A DNA stretch of 64,000 bases. Origin: 2-02-FULL-48-14 sp964356195. Lineage in GTDB: Bacteria > Patescibacteriota > Gracilibacteria > UBA1369 > 2-02-FULL-48-14. The DNA lies in NCBI GenBank assembly GCA_964356195.1, contig CAYHGP010000004.1:1-64000 (forward strand), given 5' to 3'. This document shows positions 51,036-58,536 of this stretch, one piece after another. The position numbers were made by a program, and so were the translations under genes. The notes below the pieces were generated by a model. It saw only the letters and a program-made list of their open reading frames with translations, did no database searches and was not told the DNA's origin. Numbering within the stretch: position 1 is the first letter of the stretch; every line of letters begins with the position of its first letter.

Positions 51036-51713
51036 ATGATTATGGAAAAAATCTCGACTAAAGATTTCATTCTTCCCAAGTTCCTTCTGGATATTTTGAT
51101 TGACGTGGTGATTGTGGTTGTTCTTGTTGTAGTGATCCGTCTCTTCCTGTTCGCTCCTTTTCAGGTTCATGGGCAGTCGATGTGTGACACCTTTAACATG
51201 TATAACGACGAATGTTACTCCGGGGATGGTGAGTATGTTCTGACTTCCCGTCTTTCTACATGGAATCTTTTGGGATGGAGTCCCACCAGTATAGACCGCG
51301 GGGATGTGGTTATTTTCCAGGCCCCTTATACCGAGGATAAAGAATTTTACATCAAACGTGTGATTGGCGAACCTGGAGACACGATTAAAGTTGAGAATGG
51401 GGTCGTGAGCCTTATGAACGAAGACGGGGAGTATATTGAACTCGACGAAACTTATTTGAACGAGGAGAATCAGGGGAACACTCAACCCTATCGAACTACT
51501 TCGCAAATCTTCGAGGTCCCTGAGGGTGAGTACCTTGTTTTTGGAGATAATCGCACGAAGAGCAATGATGCCCGACGCTGTTTTCAGCAAGCCGGATGCA
51601 GTGAAAACTCCTCTCCCTTTCTTGAGGAATCCGCTATTGAGGGCGAAGTGAAAATGGTGATTTTCCCCTTCTCTCATTTCCGTTGGGTATCCGCTTACGA
51701 CTATTCAATTTAA
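51036..51713 (+). CDS. lepB: Signal peptidase I
   Basis: A 225-residue type I signal peptidase anchored by one transmembrane helix (about 16-40). The catalytic serine is in VHGQSMCDTF (about 47-56), the lysine in EFYIKRVIGEPGD, and a late GDNRTKSNDAR box is present. It removes signal peptides from exported proteins such as the surface protein at 5545-7818. A TACTAT -10-like element ends 5 nt before the ATG at 51036 (a second ATG lies two codons later), suggesting a nearly leaderless message. It overlaps the convergent gene by 9 bp. Confidence 0.94.
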   Translation: MIMEKISTKDFILPKFLLDILIDVVIVVVLVVVIRLFLFAPFQVHGQSMCDTFNMYNDECYSGDGEYVLTSRLSTWNLLGWSPTSIDRGDVVIFQAPYTEDKEFYIKRVIGEPGDTIKVENGVVSLMNEDGEYIELDETYLNEENQGNTQPYRTTSQIFEVPEGEYLVFGDNRTKSNDARRCFQQAGCSENSSPFLEESAIEGEVKMVIFPFSHFRWVSAYDYSI

Positions 51714-52091
51714 TTCATCCTTGCCGCTCATATAAAATTCGAGAAGCATCATAAGGGCAACGATCAGTAAGCCATTCCATACGCGAAGAAGTCCTATCAT
51801 TAATAGTGCCAGACAAAGGCAGGTGCAAAGACTAAGGAGGATTCCTTGCCTTAGAGAGATGAGAATGTGTTTTACTGTGAGATGTTCTTTGATTCGCCAT
51901 TTTTTCAAAAAGAAAAGCACTAGCGTAAAGGTGCCTGTGAAGGCGAAAAGTGAGCTGGCGAAAAAGAATGGCAGGGCCAGGTCCGGATTTTCGAAGGGGT
52001 CTAATTTGTAAACCACCAAAAACCAGGCGGACCAAGTTAAGAGCGTTGCAAATAAAATTAAGGAAAGAATTCGGGTCAGCGTTTGAACCAT
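51705..52091 (-). CDS. Hypothetical four-helix membrane protein
   Basis: A 128-residue protein with four hydrophobic helices (about 5-27, 38-60, 78-98, 102-120) and a basic loop (KKWRIKEHLTVKH) between the second and third. I do not recognise a family. It is divergent from fmt and convergent with lepB. Confidence 0.65.
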   Translation of the reverse strand: MVQTLTRILSLILFATLLTWSAWFLVVYKLDPFENPDLALPFFFASSLFAFTGTFTLVLFFLKKWRIKEHLTVKHILISLRQGILLSLCTCLCLALLMIGLLRVWNGLLIVALMMLLEFYMSGKDELN

Positions 52092-52145
52092 GGCTTTATG
52101 GAAGATTCTTAATTATAATCCTGATTGATATTAGCAGAACCTTTG

Positions 52146-53081
52146 ATGCCGTACACCGTTGTTTTTTTCTCCAGTAGTGAAATTGCGCTCCCCCTTCTCA
52201 ACGCTATTCACTCCGACTCTCGTTTTAAAATATCGGGCTTGATTTGCCAGCCCGATAAGCCGGCCGGAAGAGGTGGAGAACTACGTCCGCCTGAAATGAA
52301 ACATGCGGCCTTGAAACTTGAAATCCCCGTTTACCAACCTGAGAAACTTTCCCTCGATACGGAGCTTTTTTCCCGGTTTCAAGATGACCTTCCTGATTTT
52401 TTTCTGACTTTTGCCTACGGCCAATTGATTCCCGTTTCTTGGCTTGCGCTGCCTCGTATTGCTCCTCTTAATGTTCACCCTTCCCTTTTGCCTCATTACC
52501 GTGGTCCTTCTCCGATTCAAACGGCTTTACTAAATGGAGATAAAGAAACCGGAGTTACTCTTATGAAAATGGTGAAAGAAATGGACGCTGGCCCCATTGC
52601 AGGACAAGTTCACTATACTATTCCCGAGCATTCTACGTCCTCCACTTTATTCGATGACTTGGGCCGGGAGACTGCCGGGTTCGTTCCTGATCTCATCGCT
52701 AAAATTGCCGAAGATCCTTCCCTTTGGGTTGAGCAAAATGCGAACGAGATTACAATGACTAAAAAGATCGAAAAAGATGACGGTCGCATCGACTTTAAAA
52801 AATCCGCTCAGGAAATTTTTAGACAATTTCGTGCTTACACCCCTTGGCCCGGAATTTTTACTACTTATCAGGGGAAACGCTTGAAATTATCTGAATTAGA
52901 ACCTTGTGATGAAGTTTTGGAACCCGGAAAAATTCGGTGTGATAAACATAATCTTCTTATTGGAACCTCCGATGGAGCTCTTCGCGTCAAACAAGTTCAA
53001 CTCGAAGGGAAAAATGTTCTTTATGTGGATCAGTTTATGATCGGACAAGCGGAGTTTTGCTCAGCGTCCCTTCCTTCCTAA
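52146..53081 (+). CDS. fmt: Methionyl-tRNA formyltransferase
   Basis: A 311-residue enzyme that formylates Met-tRNA(fMet) for initiation. It has the Rossmann-like start VVFFSSSEIALPLL, the folate-binding SLLPHYRGPSPIQTALLNGD (Asn and His of the active site just before it in NVHPSLLPHY) and the C-terminal tRNA-binding domain with FRAYTPWPGIFT. I use the ATG at 52146, which begins the first beta strand. Peptide deformylase (def), a common neighbour, is absent. It overlaps the convergent O-antigen ligase-like gene by 47 bp. Confidence 0.95.
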   Translation: MPYTVVFFSSSEIALPLLNAIHSDSRFKISGLICQPDKPAGRGGELRPPEMKHAALKLEIPVYQPEKLSLDTELFSRFQDDLPDFFLTFAYGQLIPVSWLALPRIAPLNVHPSLLPHYRGPSPIQTALLNGDKETGVTLMKMVKEMDAGPIAGQVHYTIPEHSTSSTLFDDLGRETAGFVPDLIAKIAEDPSLWVEQNANEITMTKKIEKDDGRIDFKKSAQEIFRQFRAYTPWPGIFTTYQGKRLKLSELEPCDEVLEPGKIRCDKHNLLIGTSDGALRVKQVQLEGKNVLYVDQFMIGQAEFCSASLPS

Positions 53082-54426
53082 TCGCATAAACAGGAAGTGC
53101 TTCGCTGGAGAAAAGTGAACTGAGGGCGAAGAATAATAAGATGAGGTAACGTCCTTGATCGAGGCTCAGTAAGTAATGGTCGAAGGAGCCTAGGATCATC
53201 AACACCAGAAGAATAGCAAGGAAGACCTGTCTTCGGAGTTGTTTTTTTTGATTTAGAAAAGTTTTTCTTCGCTTAAAAAGATTGTGCAGGCAAAAGACCA
53301 GAAGTCCAAGTGCGAAAAGGAAACCAAAAATTCCGATTTCAACGAGTGCGAGCAAGAATATATTATGAACCGGCTGATATTCCCAAGGCATAAGAGCCTG
53401 CGTGGAGAAAGCATCCATGCTCAAGGTGAAGTTCGAAAATCCAAGACCCCAGTGGTGTCCAAGAAATAATTTGAACGCCATTTTATAACCTTCCCATCGT
53501 TCTATAAAATTGGGGTCACTTAAGAGATGAATTCCGCGCATAAAGAGTAGGCTCAAGAGTTCCACGAGGAATAGACCGGAGAGAATAATCGTTAAAGTCT
53601 TATTCTTCTTTTCTTTTAGAGTTCTTAAATACCAAAATCCCATCAACGCGAGGGCGAGGCTGAGGCTTAAAATGGCGGACCTGGAAAATGTGGCAAATAG
53701 TCCAAGAAATTGCACTGAAAAAAGAAGCGGCCATTCGTACTTATAAAGAGGCCTGATCAGAAAGGTGGAAAGAATACTGAGGGCTAAGAATCCACCTAAA
53801 ATATTTGGATGAGGGAAGGTTCCGTAGGCTCGAATAATTTCCAGAGACTGGAATGAGAATCGAGCCAAATGAGGGTTTAGGGTGGAAAGGACCGGCTCCC
53901 CTAAAATTTGAAGCCCCACTCCTGTCTGAAAAACCACCTGGAAAAGGCCCAAAGCAGCTTCAAAGCTGAGTGTGTAAATAAAGACTCGAAGTACTTCCTG
54001 AATGGACAATACTTTGTTTACAATGAGAATGTAGAAAAGAAAAAGCTCTAAAAGTTTAATAAGTAAGAAATAATGTAAATTTTCCGTTCCACTCGAGTTC
54101 AGGTAGGCCGAGTAAATACCGAGAGTGAGCGATAAAATAAGAAGGAGAAAATAGACCGGCTGCCCTTCTTTGATTTTTCTTTTTTGAATTTTCCTGTCGA
54201 TGAAGAAAAGGACGCCGGAAATCAAAAGCAGTAAGTCCGTGATGGAAAAGAAAATACTTGTATAAGGGTTTAAAAAGCCTCTGCCCCATTCCACTCCGTA
54301 TACAAAGCTGTTGAGCTGGAAAGAGAGGCTGACGAGAGTCAGTGCAAAGGCCCACCTCCCTATTTTATTCAGCGGGGACGTAAATCGGCTTAATGCCGGC
54401 AGCGGGGATAAGGGCTTGAATTTCAT
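53035..54426 (-). CDS. O-antigen ligase / polymerase-like membrane protein
   Basis: A 463-residue polytopic protein with about 11-12 hydrophobic helices. The large extracytoplasmic loop in the second half includes ERWEGYKMAFKLFLGHHWGLGFSNF and PVHNIFLLALVEIGIFG, the pattern of the Wzy_C domain (O-antigen ligase or Wzy polymerase). It likely ligates or polymerises undecaprenyl-linked sugar repeats at the outer face. Its first 62 bp overlap the end of the solute-binding protein gene on the same strand; a shorter start is possible because a GGGAGG Shine-Dalgarno-like sequence lies inside. Confidence 0.85.
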   Translation of the reverse strand: MKFKPLSPLPALSRFTSPLNKIGRWAFALTLVSLSFQLNSFVYGVEWGRGFLNPYTSIFFSITDLLLLISGVLFFIDRKIQKRKIKEGQPVYFLLLILSLTLGIYSAYLNSSGTENLHYFLLIKLLELFLFYILIVNKVLSIQEVLRVFIYTLSFEAALGLFQVVFQTGVGLQILGEPVLSTLNPHLARFSFQSLEIIRAYGTFPHPNILGGFLALSILSTFLIRPLYKYEWPLLFSVQFLGLFATFSRSAILSLSLALALMGFWYLRTLKEKKNKTLTIILSGLFLVELLSLLFMRGIHLLSDPNFIERWEGYKMAFKLFLGHHWGLGFSNFTLSMDAFSTQALMPWEYQPVHNIFLLALVEIGIFGFLFALGLLVFCLHNLFKRRKTFLNQKKQLRRQVFLAILLVLMILGSFDHYLLSLDQGRYLILLFFALSSLFSSEALPVYAIRKEGTLSKTPLVRS

Positions 54427-55756
54427 CGGAGATTTCTTTAAGGACCACGGACACTTTCGTAGTATCCAGGATTTGGTCCACTCCGTCCAAGAAAATTTCT
54501 TTGTAAGCGGTGGGGTCGGCCATTGGAACGCTGCTTGCGTAACCTACTTGTGCTGCAAAAACTCCGTAAATCGGGTCGGTCATTTGGCTGTCAATGAGGC
54601 TTCGTAAAGCACTGGGACGGTGTGTTTCTTCGTTGTAGTATTTTAGGTTATCTTGGCTGACCAGAGAGCCCAAGAAATCCCAAGCGACGTCGGAATTTGT
54701 ACTGGTTCGGCTCACCACCGGCACGAAATAACTGGCGTAGGCTTCACGCGTTTCGGAAGAGGTTTCCGGATCGTAAACTTGAGGAGTTTCTTGAATTTTT
54801 ACGTTGTTAATATCAATGGTTGCTTCCCCTTCCGCCGCCAAAGCATTGATTTCGTTAATAATATCTTCGTAGGCGTAAGAGTAGCCGAGTAACATCGATA
54901 ATTTTCCTCGAGCAAAGGTGGCTAGTTCCTTGTCAGCGCTGTCCGCTTCCGCGAGGTATTTATTCCAGCTGTAATTCCTTTGGCTGGGGAGGGCAAAACT
55001 TGTGAAGAGTTCCAGAGCAGATAAAGCGCTTGGGTCGTTGGCCAGTGTGGTTTCTTTTAAATCGTCCGTATAAAAATCCACTTTGTATTGGAGCATCATC
55101 ATCATGAGGATGTCGAAGGCACGGAGAATATTGTCGGAACGGCCAAGCGCAATTCCGGCTCGTTCAAAACGCTCAAAACTTTGGTCTTGGCGGTTGAGTG
55201 CCACAACGTCGCTTTTAATTCCTTCCCATGTTGTTGAGGGGCGGCCTTGGGTGGGGAGCGCGTCTTCGATGTGATCTTTATTGTAATAGAGCGCCAGGGT
55301 GTCGATGTAAAGCGGCAGTCCCCAAACCTGTTCCACGTTGCTGGAATCGGGAATAATTAGTTCTTCACTTGCGAGTTCCACAAAAAGGGATCGGAAGACG
55401 TCGGGGGTAATAACGTCGGCCGTGGCGGGGGTGAGTTTCTTGTAATTCTTGGGGAACCAAGTGTTGTGCATCATGAAGATGTCCGGCCCTTCTCCTTCCG
55501 CAAGTTCATTCACAATGAGGTCCAGGTAAGTGGCGGGGTCGGTGAATTTTTTATAAACAATCGTCACGTTGGAGTGCTGGCTCTCGTAAGACTCAATCAT
55601 TGGTGCGAAAATTTCTTCATTGTCAAAAAGTCCGTAGAACGTAAGGGTTACCGGTGCCGCGACTGTGACCGTGTCGTTTTTTGATCTACAGCCCGGCAAG
55701 AGCAGCGAGCTTATAAGAAACAGGACAAGGAAGGTGGGGAGGATTTTTTTGTTCAT
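54365..55756 (-). CDS. Extracellular solute-binding lipoprotein (family 1 type)
   Basis: A 463-residue lipoprotein. Signal peptide and lipobox LLPGC put the lipidated Cys at about residue 23. The mature part resembles family 1 (sugar-type) ABC solute-binding proteins: LTFYGLFDNEEIFAPMIESYESQHSN at the start, GPDIFMMHNTWFP, VWGLPLYIDTLALYYNKD, and a late SDVAWDFLGSLVS. No permease or ATPase is encoded nearby, so it is an orphan. I chose the ATG at 55756 because it starts a proper signal peptide. Next to glycosyltransferase genes, sugar or glycan binding is plausible but unproven. Confidence 0.85.
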   Translation of the reverse strand: MNKKILPTFLVLFLISSLLLPGCRSKNDTVTVAAPVTLTFYGLFDNEEIFAPMIESYESQHSNVTIVYKKFTDPATYLDLIVNELAEGEGPDIFMMHNTWFPKNYKKLTPATADVITPDVFRSLFVELASEELIIPDSSNVEQVWGLPLYIDTLALYYNKDHIEDALPTQGRPSTTWEGIKSDVVALNRQDQSFERFERAGIALGRSDNILRAFDILMMMMLQYKVDFYTDDLKETTLANDPSALSALELFTSFALPSQRNYSWNKYLAEADSADKELATFARGKLSMLLGYSYAYEDIINEINALAAEGEATIDINNVKIQETPQVYDPETSSETREAYASYFVPVVSRTSTNSDVAWDFLGSLVSQDNLKYYNEETHRPSALRSLIDSQMTDPIYGVFAAQVGYASSVPMADPTAYKEIFLDGVDQILDTTKVSVVLKEISDEIQALIPAAGIKPIYVPAE

Positions 55757-55788
55757 GGCTTGGATGGATAGGTCGTTGGCTGCGAGCA

Positions 55789-56697
55789 TTATATACGGTC
55801 CATTCCTTGGAAGAAATAGCGCTTTGATAAAAGGTACCAGTAAGGTCTTTGGAAAAGCGGCGGGACTAGAGTTTTTAAGAGCCACAAAAGGCCGATTAAG
55901 GGCCAAGCGCTGAGGATTCTAAGGATTATTTTTTTAGCGCCCTGCGGAAGCACTTTTAAGTCGGGCTGTTTTTTTTGAAAAAGAATTGCACTCTTCCCCA
56001 CGTTCATCATACGTTTTTTGAGCGAGGACTCTTCCATAGGATGGTCGTGAACCGCGAGGGCTTCGGGAACGTAGATGAGCTTGAGACCTTTTTTTGTGAG
56101 ACGGTAGCCCAGTTCAATGTCTTCGAAGCCGTAAGCTCTGAAGTCGGGGTCGAAGGAGTCTTCAAGTAAGAGTTCTTTTTTTAGTGAAAGATTGGAGGTG
56201 TAAAAATACCAAAAGCTCGCCTCTTCGTGTGGCGTGAGATTTTTGTAGGCGAATTGAGGGCCGCCGTGCGTGAGCCACTTCATAAAAGGAGTGACGGGCT
56301 GGCTTTGATCCCACTCCGTGAGGCCCAAACACGCCGCCTCTTTTTCAGGATGATCTTGGTGAAAGCGGACGTGGTTTTGGAGAAACTCTGGCGAGCCATA
56401 AATGTCATCGCCAATAAAAAGGATGATTTGGCCCTGGGCTTCATGAAGAGCAAGATTTCGAGCCCTGCCCTGACCTGCATTTTCTTGATGCAAAGCTTTG
56501 AGCGAAGGCCAGGCTACTCTCCATTTTTTGATTAGTTTTTCTGTATAGTCGGTACTTCCATCGTCCACGACTATAATTTCAAAACTTTCCGGGGAAAGAG
56601 TCTGGCCTTCCAAAGCACAAAGGCAGTTCTCGAGCTGAGTCGCTCGGTTGAAAGTGGGAATGATTACGGAAAGGTAGGGACTGTGCATCCCTTTCAC
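55789..56697 (-). CDS. Glycosyltransferase family 2
   Basis: A 302-residue GT-A enzyme. YLSVIIPTFNRATQLENCL at the start, the VVDDGSTDYTEKLI nucleotide-binding loop (about 41-54), the metal-site IGDDIYGSP, and FEDIELGYRLTKKG with its ED acidic motif are visible. A C-terminal hydrophobic segment (about 255-285) may anchor it. It adds a sugar to a lipid or surface acceptor. It starts 12 bp after ssb on the same strand and precedes the solute-binding protein. Confidence 0.92.
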   Translation of the reverse strand: MKGMHSPYLSVIIPTFNRATQLENCLCALEGQTLSPESFEIIVVDDGSTDYTEKLIKKWRVAWPSLKALHQENAGQGRARNLALHEAQGQIILFIGDDIYGSPEFLQNHVRFHQDHPEKEAACLGLTEWDQSQPVTPFMKWLTHGGPQFAYKNLTPHEEASFWYFYTSNLSLKKELLLEDSFDPDFRAYGFEDIELGYRLTKKGLKLIYVPEALAVHDHPMEESSLKKRMMNVGKSAILFQKKQPDLKVLPQGAKKIILRILSAWPLIGLLWLLKTLVPPLFQRPYWYLLSKRYFFQGMDRI

Positions 56698-56709
56698 TTT
56701 ATCTGGTTT

Positions 56710-57084
56710 TTAAACCGCCGCAAGGTCCTTGGTGTCCACGGTCTGCTTTTCTTTTTCGTAGCGAAGTAAGTGAAGATCGTTGAGGATGACTTCGGTGACG
56801 TAGTGCATCATTTTATCGTTTCCTTCGTAGGAACGATTGGTGAGACGGCCTTCCACGAAAACGGGACTTCCCTTTCGCAGATGGTCGGAACAGACTTCCG
56901 CAAGTTTTTCCCAAGCTACAATGCGGTGAAAGTCGGTGCTTTTCTTCACCTCTCCTTCGGCGTCAAACCACTCGTTGTTGGTGGCGACAGCGAAACTAAG
57001 AACGGACTTGCCGGTCTTCGTGGCCTTGAGTTCCGGGTCCGCAACCACGTGGCCAAGAATACTAACCCTATTGATGCTTTTCAT
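56710..57084 (-). CDS. ssb: Single-stranded DNA-binding protein (no acidic tail)
   Basis: A 124-residue OB-fold SSB: INRVSILGHVVADPELKAT at the start, SFAVATNNEW and TDFHRIVAWEKLAEVC in the core. It ends right after the OB fold (VDTKDLAAV) without the usual flexible linker and acidic DDIPF tip that recruits repair proteins, so it may be a shortened or secondary SSB. Copy B of the 57-bp repeat lies 41 bp upstream of its ATG. Confidence 0.93.
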   Translation of the reverse strand: MKSINRVSILGHVVADPELKATKTGKSVLSFAVATNNEWFDAEGEVKKSTDFHRIVAWEKLAEVCSDHLRKGSPVFVEGRLTNRSYEGNDKMMHYVTEVILNDLHLLRYEKEKQTVDTKDLAAV

Positions 57085-57125
57085 ATAAATGGGGTAAAAA
57101 TGTAAAGCACTTATGTTTTATCAAG

Positions 57126-57182
57126 CCGACCTTGATGAAATCCTGAATTTTTTCTTAATTAGTTCTGAATTTTTTCTGACAA
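57126..57182. repeat. 57-bp dispersed repeat, copy B
   Basis: Matches 1883-1939 at 53 of 57 positions without gaps. CTGAATT direct repeats are at 57143-57149 and 57165-57171 (22 bp apart). It lies between ssb (minus) and ribE (plus), 10 bp before the ribE ATG, and could serve either gene. A -10-like CAAAAT (57180-57185, preceded by TGA) overlaps its end and would give a leaderless ribE message. Confidence 0.85.
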
Positions 57183-57192
57183 AATAAGACTT

Positions 57193-57774
57193 ATGTTCAC
57201 CGGTATTGTTCAAAACTTGGGGACTCTTAAGGCTAAGAAACCTGTAAAAGCAGGTTTGGCTCTTGAAATTCACAGTACTTTAAGTGCAAAAGATCTGCAG
57301 AAAGGAACAAGCATTGCTGTGAACGGAGCGTGTTTGACCGTGGAGGCTTACGATGCAAAAACGAAGATTTTTCAGCTTACTTGCGTTCCGGAGACTTTGG
57401 CGAAAACCACATTTCAGGAGTCTGAAATTGGATCCAAACTCAACTTGGAGGCTTCTCTGCGTACGGGGGATTCTTTGGCGGGTCACTTCGTTTTGGGTCA
57501 TGTGGACTTCAAGGCGTCGGTTCTAACCCCCGCCCCTGAACTTAAACTCAAAATCCCTTTTGAGTTTCTTCGCTACTTCCCTAAAAAGGGATCCGTGACC
57601 GTTCATGGGGTGAGCCTAACCATCGCCGATAAGGGTTCCGATTTCATTCGCTTGGCTCTCATCCCCGAGACGTTGAAGCAAACCAATTTGGGCGATTTGA
57701 AAGGAGGAAACTTCGTGCATATTGAAATTGACGTGCTGGCACGCTATCTTGAATCCCTCAACCCCACTGTATGA
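57193..57774 (+). CDS. ribE: Riboflavin synthase alpha subunit
   Basis: A 193-residue enzyme with two similar beta-barrel halves. The start MFTGIVQNLGTL and SIAVNGACLTVEAYD mark the first barrel; GHFVLGHVDFKA and GSVTVHGVSLTIAD the second. It dismutates two 6,7-dimethyl-8-ribityllumazine molecules into riboflavin. It overlaps ribH by 4 bp. Together with ribBA-ribD at 16.5-18.9 kb it completes the dedicated synthases of the pathway. Confidence 0.96.
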   Translation: MFTGIVQNLGTLKAKKPVKAGLALEIHSTLSAKDLQKGTSIAVNGACLTVEAYDAKTKIFQLTCVPETLAKTTFQESEIGSKLNLEASLRTGDSLAGHFVLGHVDFKASVLTPAPELKLKIPFEFLRYFPKKGSVTVHGVSLTIADKGSDFIRLALIPETLKQTNLGDLKGGNFVHIEIDVLARYLESLNPTV

Positions 57775-58175
57775 GTTTTGGAATCGTCGTTTCGGAGTTC
57801 AATTCAGAGATCAGTGAAGCGTTGCTTGCCGAGTGCTTAAAAGGGTTTAAGGAACAAGGGATTGAGCCGGACGTTATGCATGTTCCCGGTGCCGTTGAAA
57901 TCCCTCTCGCCATTCAAGATTACATTCTTCTAAGAAAGCCTAAAGCTGTGGTGGCGCTAGGGTGTGTTGTTAAGGGGGACACTCACCATTATGAAGCCGT
58001 GAATTTCATGTGCAGCCAAGGAATTATGCAAGTGATGCTCAAGACCAATACTCCTGTTATTTTTGAAGTTTTAATGGTGGATGACGAGGAAAAGGCAAAA
58101 AAACGGCTCAAAAAAGGCTACGAAGCGGCGTTTGCTGCGACTCGCATGGGAAAACTTATTCGAAGCGCTTCTTGA
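57771..58175 (+). CDS. ribH: 6,7-dimethyl-8-ribityllumazine synthase
   Basis: A 134-residue lumazine synthase. FGIVVSEFNSEISEALL at the start, VMHVPGAVEIPLAIQ (about 36-50), VVALGCVVKGDTHHYEAV with the catalytic His of HHYE, and the late RMGKLI are typical. It condenses the RibB and RibD products. Coupled to ribE by a 4-bp overlap. Slightly short but complete. Its end overlaps a convergent small membrane gene by 20 bp. Confidence 0.96.
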   Translation: MSFGIVVSEFNSEISEALLAECLKGFKEQGIEPDVMHVPGAVEIPLAIQDYILLRKPKAVVALGCVVKGDTHHYEAVNFMCSQGIMQVMLKTNTPVIFEVLMVDDEEKAKKRLKKGYEAAFAATRMGKLIRSAS

Positions 58176-58434
58176 GAAATAGGAACCAGCGTTTGATCAT
58201 TGATCGGCAGAGAAACCAGTTCAAACTCATGAGCGCCCAAGGAGCCGCCCCGGAAGCGGTCGCTAAAGAATCGGAGTACAGAACAGAGGTGGTGTAATTG
58301 TTCGTGAAAACTTTCTCTTCATAGCCATTCTTGTAGAGCTGGAATGAAATCACGATGGCAAGACTCAAGATTAGCGTTGTCCCAAGTACTTTGGAACAGG
58401 TGTGAATCAGCTTTTTTTTAGAATTGTTTGTCAT
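58156..58434 (-). CDS. Small hypothetical membrane protein
   Basis: A 92-residue protein with one clear transmembrane helix (about 13-35), a Tyr/Thr/Ser-rich middle and a hydrophobic, basic C-terminus. No family recognised. I start it at the ATG at 58434 because a good promoter ends 12 nt upstream of that codon; a longer upstream reading would begin before the promoter. Confidence 0.55.
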   Translation of the reverse strand: MTNNSKKKLIHTCSKVLGTTLILSLAIVISFQLYKNGYEEKVFTNNYTTSVLYSDSLATASGAAPWALMSLNWFLCRSMIKRWFLFLKKRFE

Positions 58435-58446
58435 AGAAATCTTAAT

Positions 58447-58475
58447 ATTGTACCATAAAATCATAGGTTTGTCAC
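58447..58475 (-). promoter_or_regulatory. Promoter of the small membrane gene (GTGACA-17-TACAAT)
   Basis: Minus strand: GTGACA (58475-58470), 17-bp spacer, TACAAT (58452-58447) with TGG before it (extended -10). The leader to the ATG at 58434 would be about 5 nt. Confidence 0.65.
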
Positions 58476-58536
58476 CTTGTTCTGTTCTGGAATTTTTAAT
58501 GGAGACCACTAGAATGTCCGTGCCTTACCCCACGTA

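Noticed and set aside
55757..55906. N-terminal extension of the solute-binding lipoprotein
   Set aside because: It would bury the signal peptide and lipobox 50 residues inside and overlap the preceding glycosyltransferase gene.
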